Assembly (NCBI GenBank): GCA_036023115.1
Contig: JAYKKT010000090.1
Coordinates: forward strand, 33,154,001-33,218,000
Direction of reading: 5' to 3'
Source of the DNA: Brasenia schreberi
Lineage: Eukaryota; Streptophyta; Magnoliopsida; Nymphaeales; Cabombaceae
DNA length: 64,000 bases
How positions within the stretch are numbered: the first letter of the stretch is position 1; every line of letters starts with the position of its first letter. A program made the position numbers and the translations under genes. Shown here piece by piece: positions 35,396 to 51,830 of this stretch. The notes beneath the pieces are model-generated. The model made no database searches. It saw only the letters and a list, made by a program, of their open reading frames with translations, and was not told the DNA's origin.

Positions 35396-35947
35396 ATGGG
35401 AACGGAGGTATTACGGCCACAGGATTGCCTCAACCAAGGTCTCGGGATTCCTATAGGGATTTCCCGCCGGAGATGCGCTTATCAGGCTGGAAACCCACCA
35501 AGACAGGCCAGGAAACCGACCGATCTGGCAACCCACCAAAAGAAGCAACCCCCAAAAAAACCGGTGAAAGATGCTGTAAAACAGCCCGGAAGGAAAGCAG
35601 CGGTAAAGAATCCGGTGACATGGATGGGTCAGGTGACCATCTTGAAGCGTGGTCAATCCCTCGACTCCGTCAAGGATCGGCAGCCTTTGCCGCCTCCGGC
35701 TGCTGGTACGACAGGCGGAGGGTTTCCTGGCGATCTCATCATCGTCAGCACCCACCGTCTCGGGCCGGACCCGTCCCTCGTCCCGCGCCAGATTGGCCTG
35801 GCTGGATTTTCCCTGCCGGAGTACGCTGGACCGGGGTTCTCGGCCTCGCCGTGTCCGAGCTCTCTTCCCATCCCAAGTTTCTCCGTCAAGAAATGCTTTG
35901 AAGATTCCGCCACTAAGGACCTCCGTCGCCTTCTCCGGATCGACTAG
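35396..35947 (+). CDS. PNRC-motif protein, putative mRNA-decapping activator
   Basis: A single exon encodes 183 residues. The start MGTEVLRPQDCL is the hallmark N-terminus of a conserved plant family, and the ATG has a good context (GCCATGG), which fixes the start. The middle is Lys/Pro-rich and disordered-looking with a conserved WMGQVTILKRGQSLDS block (residues 76-91). Near the C-terminus are YAGPGF (143-148), SSLPIPSF (155-162) and ATKDLRRLLRID (172-183). The SLPIPSF-type motif is the PNRC (proline-rich nuclear receptor coactivator) signature. In yeast Edc1 and human PNRC2, a YAGxxF activator followed closely by an LPxP Dcp1-binding motif stimulates the Dcp1-Dcp2 decapping complex. The same order is seen here, so a P-body decapping role is a strong inference. 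No targeting signal or membrane segment is seen. Confidence 0.85.
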   Translation: MGTEVLRPQDCLNQGLGIPIGISRRRCAYQAGNPPRQARKPTDLATHQKKQPPKKPVKDAVKQPGRKAAVKNPVTWMGQVTILKRGQSLDSVKDRQPLPPPAAGTTGGGFPGDLIIVSTHRLGPDPSLVPRQIGLAGFSLPEYAGPGFSASPCPSSLPIPSFSVKKCFEDSATKDLRRLLRID

Positions 35948-36744
35948 ACCTTCGGTTTCTCTTTCTCCTCTTTTCCCTTCTTCATCTGCCACCAAAATCT
36001 TCCCCTTCCCCTTTGTCACCCTCTCTCTGTTTCCCGGCGTCCCCTTGTTATTTTTTCTCGCAACGGGACGCTTCCGGAAACTCGTTGAAAAGATGGGTGA
36101 TGACTGAATCCACTCAAAATCGTCCCCGTCATCCAAAAATTAGCTTTTTTATATTAACTTTCACCAGCTATCCATGAAAGATTAGGTTGCAGACGTCTCT
36201 CTCTCTCTCTCTACGTGTAAGAAATGTTCATGGGGCGCTCTTCTTCTTCTTCTGAAAATCATATAGTGATGAAGAATTGTGTCCCAATGATTAATGAAGG
36301 CGCAGAAAAGGAGTAAATTCTGTCGAAGTGATCTCAGATGAAGGCTATCATCCATGGCTTTTGGTGTTACAACACGGATCCATTCGAGGCTGAATTGTAT
36401 CGTTGTGATATCATGTATATGATGGGCGTTGTTGTTGATCATTTGTCACAATAATAATGAAAAGATCAACAAAATTTTAGATTATTGCTTTGTTGTGCTT
36501 CATTGCTATTATTCCCTGGTGGATAAGGAATTCGTGAAAATGATGATGCTCATTAAGAACGAACGAAAGAGAGAAACGGTGATGGAAAAGTAAAAGAGAA
36601 TTGGGGAAAAAATGGTAGATGATTATCCCATGGCTTTTGACGGATGATTGGTGGGGGGCCTTGACTAGCTGGCGTGGGGCAAGGTTTCAGCATTTGATAC
36701 TGGGATACGCGAGTCGTCGCACGGCTCTTGCACGGAGACCAGAG
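35948..36744. other. 3' flank of PNRC-like gene; otherwise nothing recognised
   Basis: The first ~200 bases are probably 3' untranslated region. A minus-strand open frame at 36442-36182 has no motif. Confidence 0.35.
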
Positions 36745-36830
36745 TCGTTAGCTCAACTGGCAGGGCCCTGTGACTCCCACCTTGCAGGTGGTGAATTCGA
36801 TCCTGGGTGGGCGTAAAACTCCTCGCCTCG
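36745..36830 (+). repeat. tRNA-derived SINE
   Basis: A box TAGCTCAACTGG (36749-36760), then CAGGGCCCTGTGACTC, then B-box-like GGTGAATTCGATCCT (36789-36803). The A box is identical to the copy at 28.7 kb. Confidence 0.65.
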
Positions 36831-37124
36831 AAAATGAAAATGGAGATGCAGCTATTTCGGTTGACCTAGAAAGCCCTGAAAGTGGAAGATCTCGATCTCG
36901 GCGCGATGTGCATCTCTGGAGCAGTCTGCCTCACCCCAGCTTACGTATCAAAAAGAAAAAAGGGTGGTGGTTGCCGTCCATCTAGTTGGTAGACGATTTT
37001 TGTTGGATGAGTTAAATGCTTTTAATTTGTGACAACTACGGTATAGGTTGTAGTGCAGTGAACCTCAAAAAGTGGAGGTCGTGGCAAGTGGACGATCACC
37101 CAAGATTTTATTATTTACTGTAAT

Positions 37125-37700
37125 TTTCAAGACAACAATTAAGCCTTTTCCTCCTACGAGATAAGTAGGCTACACGAATTCTTTGTTTCCACATAGCCCT
37201 GTAATCTGTATTGGTAGCAGTTAACTAAGTTAGGTCATTCTTTATTGTTTCTTTCCAACACTTTTGTGGTCTTCTTTTAATACTTTCAAAATTTAGTTTT
37301 CATACCGTACGTTTCTTTTGATTTTCTTTTCATATATGTTCAAACCATCTTAAACAATATTCTCTTATTTTATCCTCTATTGTTGTCGCTCTCAATTTGT
37401 TTATAATAACTTCATTATTTATATGATTTTTTATTATATGACCACTATCATCTCAACATCTTCATTTATGCTACCGACATTTTTTTTTACATGTTGATCA
37501 TTAACTGCCCAATACTTAGAACCATAAAACATGGCAGGTATAATTGTTGCTTTATAATATTTACCTTTTAATTTTAATGGTATCTTTTGTCACAAATAAT
37601 ACATGATACTCCTCTCCATTTTAACCGACCTTCATTAATTTTAATGGGTAACATCTCCAACAATTCTTACTCTAAAAAAACTGACCCGAAGTGTTTTAAA
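37125..37700 (-). mobile_element. RTE LINE, 5'-truncated 3' end
   Basis: The minus-strand 3' end is AGGCTTAATTGTTGTC. Homology to the 52.69-kb copy continues through the C-terminal RT region with many indels and stops near 37700. Confidence 0.75.
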
Positions 37701-40700
37701 CTTTCCTTTTGATAGTGCTGAAGCTTAGAGTGCATGGGATAGACTTGCAAGAACTGGGGTTCAAGAAAGGTATCTTGGAGTTGCGCAAGAACTGGGATAA
37801 ACTCCAATTACACAGGATTGAAGTGGAGATGTAAAGAGGCAAAGGAGGTTTTACTCAAAGGAATATAGCATGGGTCGTATAGAGGTACGAAGATCAAGGA
37901 TTCAATTAACTAAGCAAATTCTTCATGAAATGCTTGCTCCATGGGATAATTCCACCAACAGCAAACCAAGTAGCAAATTCTGCTGTTGACCATCCTCAAT
38001 ACGGTTTGGCGGTGCATCAGCCCACACACCATGAAGCTTAATAAGCAGGAATCAGTGTACCGAGAGTTTACCCGCAGTTGACTCCCTATTTTTTTTTCTT
38101 GGATATTGTTGGGTTCGTTCACAATTGTACTTAATGAGGTGAACAAACATCAAGTGCATAGTGATGGTATGTATTCTCATCGATTGAAAATCACACAAGG
38201 AGCCGATTCCGACTCACTTCAGCTAATTTCATTTGATCAACCTTTTAGGCGCACAAAGAACAATAGTTCACCTGGATACACAAGTTGAAGGTCATGAGTT
38301 TGATACACAGGGCTTCGGCTCTACTCATTGTACCAAAAACAAAAACTTCTCAGCATTTGGCTAAACATACAAAAGTAGTATATGGCCGATTCGATCAACC
38401 GCACTTCCGCTGCCCGGAAAATATCAATCCAATGCTGAATTGTCAGTGAAATAATCAACAGATGCAATCTATGCTTGACATATGTATTTAAAGTACAATT
38501 GAATCATGTTCCTTCTAAGCCAACTCCTACCCTACAGTTTTGTTTACAACATTTTATGAGCATAAATTTCCTCAACAGTACAAGATCTCTGGCTTGCATA
38601 TATGGTGATACAAATAGACTTATCAGGTTTAGAACCGGAAGCAGCCAAATTGGAACCAAACTTTGTAAGGTTGCATTGGTTTATCCAAGTATTGTTTGAT
38701 TATGTTGATTAAATCCAACAAAAGTGGTGGATAACCTTCTTACAAAAAAGCATCTTTAGCAAAGCAATCACAATAATGGTGAAATCCTTAAATTCTACTC
38801 GATACGCTTCCATCGTCCCCTTTAAGTTACTTATAGAGGAGTGCGAGAGTTCAGATGAGACTTCTTGAACTATTCCAAGATGGAGTTGCCAAGTTGGGAT
38901 CGATGTTCAAGTGGATTGCCTTCTCTTTCATATGGACTAAGGCAGGAAAAGCCTTCTCCTTTGCGAGGTACAACATGCAAAGCTCTTCCAGATGGGAGAG
39001 CTCTCCCCAGTTTTCTATTCATTTAACTCATCATGAAAATCTTTGCATCAGTTTGTGCGCTTTAATGACATAATCCATATGTGCTTTGGAGACGATCATG
39101 AGAAATCCTGATCTTGATATGACTACAAGACTGAACTCACGTTAAAATGAACTCAAACCCTAAATGGACCTGCCCTAATAGACCAGCAAACTCACCTGTA
39201 GAGGTACTAATATTTTTTAGGACCCATTTTAGACAGTAGGCCTACAGACTCGCAACTGTGCTTTTTGATTTTGGTTCAAAAAAATTCAAGTTTTAACGGC
39301 TACCTGATCTAATTATAGTGGATTTATTTGGATATGATTATGCTTTTGTTTGTTCAATTTGAATTAGATTAGCCCATATTTGTTTTGTTGGACTTTGTAC
39401 AGTTTAAATCCAATTCAAACCCAAAAGTTTGACACCGCAAACGAACCGTGTGATTGCAGTGAAATAGCATAGTAATTTCTCAAGCTTTATATAAGAAAAA
39501 ATCAAATTTCCAGGGAATTACTGAATTTTGACAAACCAATTTATAATTAAATAGGACTTTGTGTGGTGGCAGTTGGATACAATGAAGACACATAATTTAA
39601 GGATTTTACTACAAGCCAATTCTTTACTTGATTAAAATAAAATGTCAAAGTCTTATCACATAAAAGCTTCCATACAGAGGTCAAATTAATTTTACTTTTT
39701 ATGATGCGTAGTGGATCCATGCCACTGGTAAGATGGTACAAGGTAACATCATCCCAGAGAAAATTTCAAATGTATGGCCAAAGAAAAGAGGAAACATAAT
39801 TAAAACGCTTACTACCCTTTATGTAAGTCGATTCCCATGCGGAGAGAAAGATGGAGAACAGGGTGACCATTTGTCTTTCCGCTTTGTGGTAATTCCTCTT
39901 TTCTATCCCTTCTCTTCCTCGTTCTCTGCCTTTTCTCTTTGTAAGGAGTAGGAGAGCGTCAAAGTAGATAAAAAAAGAGTTTTTCTTATCGTGAAAAGGA
40001 ACGACGATCGTTTGACCTCCTGCAACTTTTTTTCTCTAACCTCTTTGTTCATCTCTCCCTCCCTTTTTCTCTCCTTCGGATAAAGGTAAGGAGCGATAAA
40101 TGGAACGTTCCTTTTGTTCGTGGGGCCTTTTATACTGGCTAAGTTTTCTGGACAAGTGTGTATGCCGAATAACGAAAGAAGATACTTCTAGATGGTAAAG
40201 GTGTTCAGTGCTCGTGGGTAATTTTTTCTTTTGTTTTCATGTAAAATCTCATCATTTTTACCTCGAAACAAACAGTATTCACCCTTTTTTGTTGTTGTTG
40301 TATGATGCTCTACCGAGCCCCTTATAAAGTTCCAATCTTTTGGTGCCCATCAATAGATAAATATTACGCCTTTTATCGAAGATAAAGAGGGTCGGCTTCT
40401 TTAACGTCACACAAAATTGGTGTCTACCGGTGACGAGAGTCATAATTCCTCCTTAATCAGATAAGCAATCGAGAAAGGGAAAAGCATGGTCATCCATCTT
40501 GCCCTCAATGATGATGGCAAGGGATTTAACTACGTGCTGGGCCGCCGGCGTAGCCTGACTATGCGTCATCGCAATGCAGTTTTAACTGCGTCTTAGATCA
40601 TCCACATGAAGCGCACTGTGAACATCAAAACTTTCCTGCTCTTGGACGCAAAATCACTAATTTCGTTTCATTACTTGAACGCTAAAAGCTAAATCAATGG

Positions 40701-41384
40701 ATATAAAAAAAGGATGCATTCTCGCCTACTCAGTGCACCTTATCTATTTGCCTATTTCTCTTTTACAAGAAACTGCAGCCGTGTGCAATTCATTAAACAT
40801 GATGGCATGTAATTTTCGGAAGAAGTTGATGTACTCTCTGCATCACAGAAGGAGAACTTCGCGTTAATTTCCTCTATGGAAGTGTATAAAAGTACGCGAT
40901 CTCATAGCAGTAAGTGTATATATAGAATGTGCTACTTTTACCCTGTTTCCATTTTATCCTTACCTCTCGTTTTGCTTTTGACAAAGTTCACACAGCCAAA
41001 TAAAGGCCTCCTTAGAAGTGCAGTGTGGGAGTCATCAAAGGCAAAACGTCACATATATACCAGTTATGTTTCAATCTCAGGGACCATTTAACGTGGATGG
41101 CCATTCTAACAATCAAACAGCCTGGGGATCTTCCAAATCGTTGGAACGGCAAAGAAATGAATATAAGTCGAAAAATACAAAAGCAAAAAAAGACATTGTT
41201 GGGGAGTAATTATTGCACCCCAGTGTTCCGGCGTGTCAGGTCCTCAGGATTAGATGATCGTCTCAATCATCATCAGTGGCAGACCTACTTGAGTTGAAGG
41301 GACGTGAGGCATGTGTTTAACTCGAAATTTAAAGTATTTTAAGTCTGTTATTGTATATATAAAATATTAATATTTTGTAAACAT
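37701..41384. other. Long intergenic stretch, nothing recognised
   Basis: No gene was recognised over 3.7 kb. A degenerate SINE-like segment may lie near 38200-38330 (GAGTTTGATAC B-box-like). Pyrimidine-rich DNA occurs at 39885-40080. Short open frames at 40876-41297 overlap each other and lack motifs. Confidence 0.35.
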
Positions 41385-41480
41385 AACAACAACAATTAAG
41401 ATTTTTCCTCTATCATGAATTCTTTGTTTTCACGTTAGCAGTTAACTTACAATAAACTAAATCATTCTTTATTATTTAAA
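41385..41480 (-). mobile_element. RTE LINE 3'-terminal fragment
   Basis: About 95 bp of LINE 3' end (minus-strand AATCTTAATTGTTGTTGTTA) with the internal ATGAATTCTTTGTTTTCACG block in plus orientation. Confidence 0.6.
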
Positions 41481-41839
41481 TATTTTATAAACGTGAAGTA
41501 AAAAAAAATTCTTGAATCACACCACTGGTCATGATACGTGCTTTGTTGTAGTAATTAGAAAATAATTCAGCCACCAATGAAACAGATAATGGCAGCGTAC
41601 CAACACCGTACTCCAAGTCCCCAAATATCCTTCAAAGCAGGCAAATGCCTCTTTCAAGTAAACGTTCTTTTTGTTTGGGGGGTACACATAAAGTTTACGA
41701 TTCGATCTTTCAATGTATGTTATATTTTCAACCAAATTGACGTATGATTGGAAGTAGGATCTGATATTAAGACAGGATGGCTATTATCATATGTTAGGCA
41801 CTAGAAGTCCCTGTTTGTTTGTTGCCTTGGGATGTGCCG

Positions 41840-42352
41840 TCAGAGCTGCGTGCCAATGTTATGGCGCTTGTTGGGGAAGAGCAAGAAGAAGACGCTGGCT
41901 ATGGCAGAGATGGCCGGAGGCAGGGCAATGTTAAGGGCCTTTTCCTCGGTCCGGATGGCCGGGTAGTAGCAAGTGGAGGTGTTGGAATCGAGCAATGCTA
42001 CAGCGGCAAAGACGAACACCGAGAAGAAGGCATGGACAAAATCGCTAAGCCTTAGCCGGTAAGCGGAGAGATCAGGGCAGTTATCGCCGCCGTCGCCGAA
42101 AACGTACATTCCTTTCATGGTGGCAATACCATAAGAGGCCTTGCCATTAGCTCCGGTGAAGCTATCGGTGAAAGTGGACAAGAAGCAGGAGAGCGCGCAG
42201 GACAAGAGGAGTGCACCGGTGGCGTACTTGTGGGCACGATGGCACTCGCCATTGTTGGTGAGGAGAGGAGCCAGCAGCTGGAAGACGGTTAGCGTTCCCG
42301 CGGGCAGCATCTTCCGCAGGGTCATCACACTAGCCAGAGTCTTGTTGGCCAT
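41840..42352 (-). CDS. DMP (DUF679) membrane protein
   Basis: An intronless frame of 170 residues. The family signature is clear: LPAGTLTVFQLLAPLLTNNG followed by EC (residues 16-37), STFTDSFTGANGKASYG (59-75), LRLSDFVHAFFSVFVFA (100-116) and LFPNKRHNIG (158-167). Hydrophobic stretches near 20-31, 45-60, 105-122 and 143-160 fit the four-helix topology of DMPs, with a short N-terminus. DMPs are plant-specific endomembrane, tonoplast or plasma-membrane proteins. Different members are linked to senescence-related membrane remodelling and, for DMP8/9, to sperm-egg fusion. The short N-terminus and NNGEC/VHAFFS wording look closer to the DMP1-7 side than to DMP8/9, but this is a judgement by eye. 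No lesion is visible. Confidence 0.93.
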   Translation of the reverse strand: MANKTLASVMTLRKMLPAGTLTVFQLLAPLLTNNGECHRAHKYATGALLLSCALSCFLSTFTDSFTGANGKASYGIATMKGMYVFGDGGDNCPDLSAYRLRLSDFVHAFFSVFVFAAVALLDSNTSTCYYPAIRTEEKALNIALPPAISAIASVFFLLFPNKRHNIGTQL

Positions 42353-42455
42353 CGCTCAAGTGTCCGAGGGGAAAAGACCATGAAACGTTAGGCCTATTCG
42401 TCAGTGTATTTGATTGCTTCAATTGTTTTAAGGTTGCCATTGTGGGATATAGTCG

Positions 42456-42464
42456 CTTTATATA
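42456..42464 (-). promoter_or_regulatory. TATA box of DMP gene
   Basis: The minus strand reads CTCTATATAAAGCG about 105 bp upstream of the ATG, a near-consensus plant TATA box. Confidence 0.6.
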
Positions 42465-43405
42465 GAGCGGATGAAAGCTTCAAACTAAGGCAGGTCGTTT
42501 CTCCAAATTTCTTGTTTCGTTTAATTATAAATGAATTCTCCTTATGTTATAATTCATTTTCATTCTTTATGAAAAACGCATTCAATCATAATGTCAACGT
42601 TCACTCTTGGGCTAAGTTTTCAACCCAAGAACTGTTTTGCCCTTAAATTCGGTTTAAATGTTTACATTTGAAACCCTAATTGAGACTCGATTCTCCAATG
42701 CCTATGATCAACATTGATGAGTGGAGTCATCTTTCATGTGGATACATAAAGCAAAGCATAAGGAAATTGAGGAAAATGATGAATTCGGTGCCCGCGACAA
42801 TGTTGCCGAAAGTCAATACGAGGTGAACGTTAGTACCGAAAAATGGGTAAAACACCTAGAGCATGGCCGAATTGAATTTTTGCACGTCCGGAGAAGGATA
42901 CTATAATTCAATTTGGTAATATCGAGGGCATTTTTAATTAAATTAAGCATTTCTTTAACTAAATTAACTCCAATTGTTTAATCATGTGAAGAGCAAATCT
43001 AAACCTTTTGAAACTGCCCAAAATGGGTTTGCTATCTATCCCAGATGATCCAATACCAAGACTCAATGTCAACCATATGTGTGCTTAAAATGAACGGGTC
43101 TATAGTGCTCCAACTTTCAAAAAAAAAAACTCTCAACCTTAAGGTATATCAGCATATCTTGGACATACACAAAAGATTGTTAATGGTGGATGCAGAGTTT
43201 TTGCGGGATGGGGCAAACAGCCCACGGAGCTGTTTAGGGTAGGGTAGGGTAAAACGGATACCCAGCCCTAGCTCAATGTGGAACCACCACTGGGATTGCC
43301 AATTCCTAGTTTTGGAGTCATTTATTTGTTACTTCTATCTAGGAAAGCTGGGGGTAGGCAGACACATACCAATTGAAATCTCAGTTATCAGATTCCATTG
43401 TGGGC
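42465..43405. other. Intergenic, nothing recognised
   Basis: No gene was seen. A short TTTAGGGTAGGGTAGGGTAAA stretch at 43228-43252 resembles degenerate telomere repeat. Confidence 0.35.
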
Positions 43406-43407
43406 AT

Positions 43408-43465
43408 GCTGGGATTCGAAATATTGACCCAGAAGTTAGATCGAGACTGACCTGCTAACAGCAGC
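43408..43465 (-). repeat. tRNA-derived SINE-like head
   Basis: The minus strand has TTAGCAGGTCAGTC (A-box-like) followed by ATTTCGAATCCCAGC (B-box-like). The spacing fits the SINE copies elsewhere in the window, but both boxes are diverged. Confidence 0.35.
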
Positions 43466-43599
43466 ATCTTATTAACTCCATGTAATTTATAACTTATTAC
43501 GGCCTGTAGCATTGTAGTGTAGAGTTATGAATTAATTAAACTAATCCACGGTCACAAAGTACAGCTTTGTGCTAAATTGCGGGTGATCCCTGTGTATGA

Positions 43600-44000
43600 C
43601 GCCCTTCAATACAACAAAAGTCAACCTACAGTGACGCCACTATTGGTGGCAATTAGCGCTTCTAATGTCACAAGACTGGGCGCTGTTTGTTTGGCTGAGG
43701 GGAACGCATAGGCTGGAACCCTGAAAGTGGGATCACGGGCAGAAGCGCCCCACGCAAAGTGAACCCCGGCGTGGGCCGCTGCCCGCACATTGATCCTCAA
43801 AAGTAAGTGGCCCATCCCCCCATCACCTCCTGAAGGTGAACAACGGGCATTGGGATTACTTGACCAAGCACAGGACCCCATGAAAAAGCCCCAAAAAGGT
43901 CTTAGATTAAGAGGCAGAGACTATGGGACTGAAATCCGCCTCACCCCAAAGGGTGGGCTGCTGATGGACCTCGTAATCATATAAAAAGCGGTGTCCCACA
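43600..44000. other. GC-rich, repeat-like stretch with hairpin
   Basis: Composition jumps from AT-rich to GC-rich. Positions 43736-43785 can fold into a stem (CGGGCAG...CCCACGC with GCGTGGG...CTGCCCG). No coding similarity or element ends were recognised. Confidence 0.3.
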
Positions 44001-44470
44001 ACCCCGCATTTTGCTGCGTGCCGAAGCCCGCATGACTACAAGGAGAACTAATAATACTGCAGTCTTAGTTATAGTCTCAACCCTCTCAATCAAACAACTC
44101 CTAAATGTGTCAAACAGGGGTAGCAATACGCCACTCAACACGACTTCCTAACAAAGACATGAACAACTTGGAAAAAGAAAACTCAGCTCTCCTTTAAAGA
44201 AGAAAAGAAAAAGGACATCCTTCATGGCATGTGCAATGTGCATGGATACTTGCAAAAAGAAAAGCATCACAGAGACGCAGATAAAGGGAAATACAATGAA
44301 ATCTAATGATAGCAGACCTAAATAGAACCAAGACACGGAAATAATTAAAACACACAAATTTACAATCTCACAAGAAATACGATCAGGAAAGAGAAACAGC
44401 AACAGCAACACTTATCAAGTCAACAAGAATAACATCAATAAGACATCAAATGTTCGACCACAACTGCACT

Positions 44471-48644
<4,174 letters not shown>

Positions 48645-51604
48645 CAAATCTAGCTCTCAAGATTCCCACCTGTCGATGCCTAAAAACATCTATATAACCA
48701 AACAAGATAGATTCTCTGAAATACAGAACAGAAATTACAGAAACTAAATGCAGAACTACAAGAACTTTATGAACCTCCAAGTTCTAAAAAAACATCCAAC
48801 CACAACAAGAAAGCGTAATCAAATTTGGACCAAAATTTTTAAAAGAACAAATACATAAAGGTCCTTATAGAAAATCACAACAAATGAAAGTTCCATCACT
48901 TACAGATCAAATGAACCAAGATACTAATTAGTTCTCACCATGCCTGGAATAACCTGGAAGTCCTAATAAACCCCAAATGTGAACCGATTGCAGGAAAGAA
49001 AATACATTGAGAAGAGTTTGCTTTGTGTTCATAAAGTACAACAAATACAACTAAGCCTTTTCCCATACTAGATGGGGTTCGGTTTGTGTTCACAAAGTAA
49101 TAAACTAAAATTGCATAAGAAATTCATGAAAACTGTGAACAGCTTATACCTAAGCAAATATAATATGACTCATAATCACAAGTACAATTCAGTTGAGTGC
49201 ATGTAATTCGCTTGACCCTTGCTTGTGCAGCCCAATGTTTATTTAATCCAGTGAAGGTATCACATGACTTGGAGAAACCCCACATGGCTGACTCTTGCTC
49301 ACCTACTAAGCACCTAAACACTTTGGATAGGGTTAAACACAATATAAGATTTTGAACATATTTTTCATATTCGTTTGGCACGCTGATAGGCAGAAGGTTT
49401 GATCATCTCTAACATCATTAAAGTGTATTGTCGAAGGTACCAGTACCTACCTCTCATGGTTCATGAGTCGTAGAATGCCTACTAAATACCTGAAAAGAAT
49501 ATGTTGAGGTAGAATATAGAAAAGAAAAGCCCATAAAAAATAATAAAGGTTACTGTTGTTTTTGTATATATAATACTAGCATAATAAATCGAAAGTATAT
49601 GACATAGACAAAGCAAAGCATTTTTGAGTCTCAGGAGTTGAAATTCGTTTTGGAACCAAATTTCATTTGGCTTTTTCTTCAGTAGTGCAATTTGTGATTC
49701 TTTCAAAAATGAGATATATAGTTATCTATACAAAGTTGTCATAATTAAACATTCATCTATCGAAAAAATGTTCTATTAAAAAAGGCATAAATCTCATCTC
49801 TAATGCTCCCACTTGGATGACACTCAGAATCTAGTTGAAAACCAAGTTTTGAGCCAAAAGCATGCTAAAAACACAAAATGTAGTTGGCTTCTATGCTTGA
49901 CTTGCATGTTAAATCAGATACTTAATCTAGCTTGTAAAAAACTAGCTTAATAAGGGAGTGCCTTAATTACACCCACACCCACTCAAAATCCAGATGGTTG
50001 CTGGCCGATTTAATACTTCACATGCCAGCGTGATAACTATCAAAGAACCTTCTGACCAGGCAGCCAGTTGAAAACAGCCAGATCTTGTTTCATCATGCCC
50101 TTTTCTCAATGCCCGCAGGAGCCAAAAAACAGGAATCAACAGTTGACACTAAAAGCATGGGTTAGTCCCATCTCAATCATTTTACAGGTAATGAGCCACT
50201 AAAAGACGGCACCCCAAAGCAGTGGTTGAGGTGGTCACATCCTAACTGATTTTGGCTGATGAGTTGCCACAGAAATGATCAGCTCTTTTTTTCAATGCAT
50301 GAGACTTAGCCATAGCTGTATACAGTATATGCAATATCAAAACTAAAACACATATCAATACGAAATTATCCTATAAGGAAATTAATATGTTTATAACAGG
50401 GTAATGCACCAAACATTAGTGTGATAAGCATACACACTCACTATTTGAGGTGATAGTCCTAACTCCTTATTTATTTAGTAATTTGTTCCTGTATTATTAT
50501 CACTTGACTCTTTAATTTTGGCGTGTCTAAGCTTTGTCATTGTAATTTCTAATTATAGAATCTTTTGTTATTGATTTCTTGCTTATAAATGTTGCATATC
50601 AGTTTACCTGAATCCTAGTTTAGCTAGGTTGGCAAATACAAGTTATCTGAAAGACGTACACAGGATGATAACGCTTGAGATTTGTTACTTACAGTTATTT
50701 TATTTCTATGTTCTAAGGTAATTTCTAAAAGACATTGTCATGTTCTTATCTCAGTTTGCTATGTTCAGACATTAGCATAGTATGGGAAACGATGTGTATT
50801 AGACAGTCTACCACCACTTACAAGCACAAATGATCATTTGAAGTGGGTTATTAGATTTTTTTTTTTCCAAGTCAACATTTCATGCAGATTATATTGACTA
50901 ATCAGTATATTTCACATAGAATTGGTCAAAACGCCACCAGACAACGATATCAACTTGGGTGCAGAAATGCATTGTCAAATCCGACTTAGAATTTACTCCT
51001 ATCTTCTCACTTTGTTACCGTATATGATTTAACTTCATTTGAATTCAGATCTAAATTCTGGAAAGCATCTTATGGTAAGGAAAATATCACTCCAAACCGT
51101 AGGTTTTACTTTTCTAGTTCATCAGGACACACTCTCTCTTTCTCTAAAAGGTCATTCATGATTTATACCAAATTCCTAAGCAATTCTAGTTACTCATTCA
51201 CTCATGCAAATTATTCTCCTCATATTTACGTAATTTCTAGAAATAGTAAGTGAACCGTCTTCAATTTAAGGTCATTACTAGGATTGCAATTTTATAGACT
51301 ACATTAATACAGCATGAAGCAGCATGACATTATAGTATAGGATAATTTCAGGAGAGAGTGAAAAGTAAACATTGCACAAAACTGCATCCAACAGAATTTT
51401 ATCCACACAGTATGCAGACATTATTCACACAGAAAAATGAAATACAGAGGCAGAGCAAACGAAACGTACATTCAGATTCACAAATTAACAAGCAAAAAAA
51501 TCAATCGAATTCGTGTAAATAGGTTACATAATCGAGGCAGAAAACATAGACAAAAACAGAAAACTTTAAAAGAGACAAGTCAAAAAGGGAGAGAGAGAGA
51601 GAGA
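48645..51604 (-). other. Probable 5'-leader intron of RABC1
   Basis: On the minus strand an acceptor-like GCATCGACAG precedes the coding start by about 30 nt, and a donor-like AAACTC|GTACTC lies at about 51606-51612. A long intron splitting the 5' leader is common in plant small-GTPase genes. No other gene was recognised in this 2.9-kb stretch apart from the short LINE fragment at 49.04 kb. Confidence 0.4.
49035..49083 (-). mobile_element. RTE LINE 3'-terminal fragment
   Basis: Only about 50 bp of the LINE 3' end remains: the plus strand reads ACAACTAAGCCTTTTCCCAT followed by ACTAGATGGGG, almost identical to the 52.69-kb copy. This is an extreme 5' truncation. Confidence 0.7.
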
Positions 51605-51830
51605 GAGTACGAGTTTCCGGCAGCGTCAATAGCTTGGGCGACGGTGGCAAGCCCGGACAGCGCAATTGGATAGATTGCTGCCCTCAAACTCGATCTTCCC
51701 CTTCTTCCTTTTCGGCTCAGTAGAGATGACCCCAAATCCGTTCGTGAGTAGAGACCCCCCACCCCCAAATCGATTTGATGCTTGACTTGGGGAATTGGTT
51801 AACACGGCATACGTGACGTGGCGATCTACC
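51605..51830 (-). promoter_or_regulatory. Candidate RABC1 leader exon and core promoter
   Basis: A less AT-rich island next to the predicted intron donor. An (AG)n run lies at 51591-51607. No clear TATA box was seen. The assignment rests only on the splice-like sites and the position upstream of RABC1. Confidence 0.3.

Noticed and set aside
35411..36136. Minus-strand 241-codon frame over the PNRC-like gene
   Set aside because: Longer than the real gene, but it lacks family motifs; the plus-strand frame has conserved N- and C-terminal motifs and a good start context.
43228..43252. Interstitial telomere repeat
   Set aside because: Only about one TTTAGGG followed by two TAGGG units; too short and imperfect.
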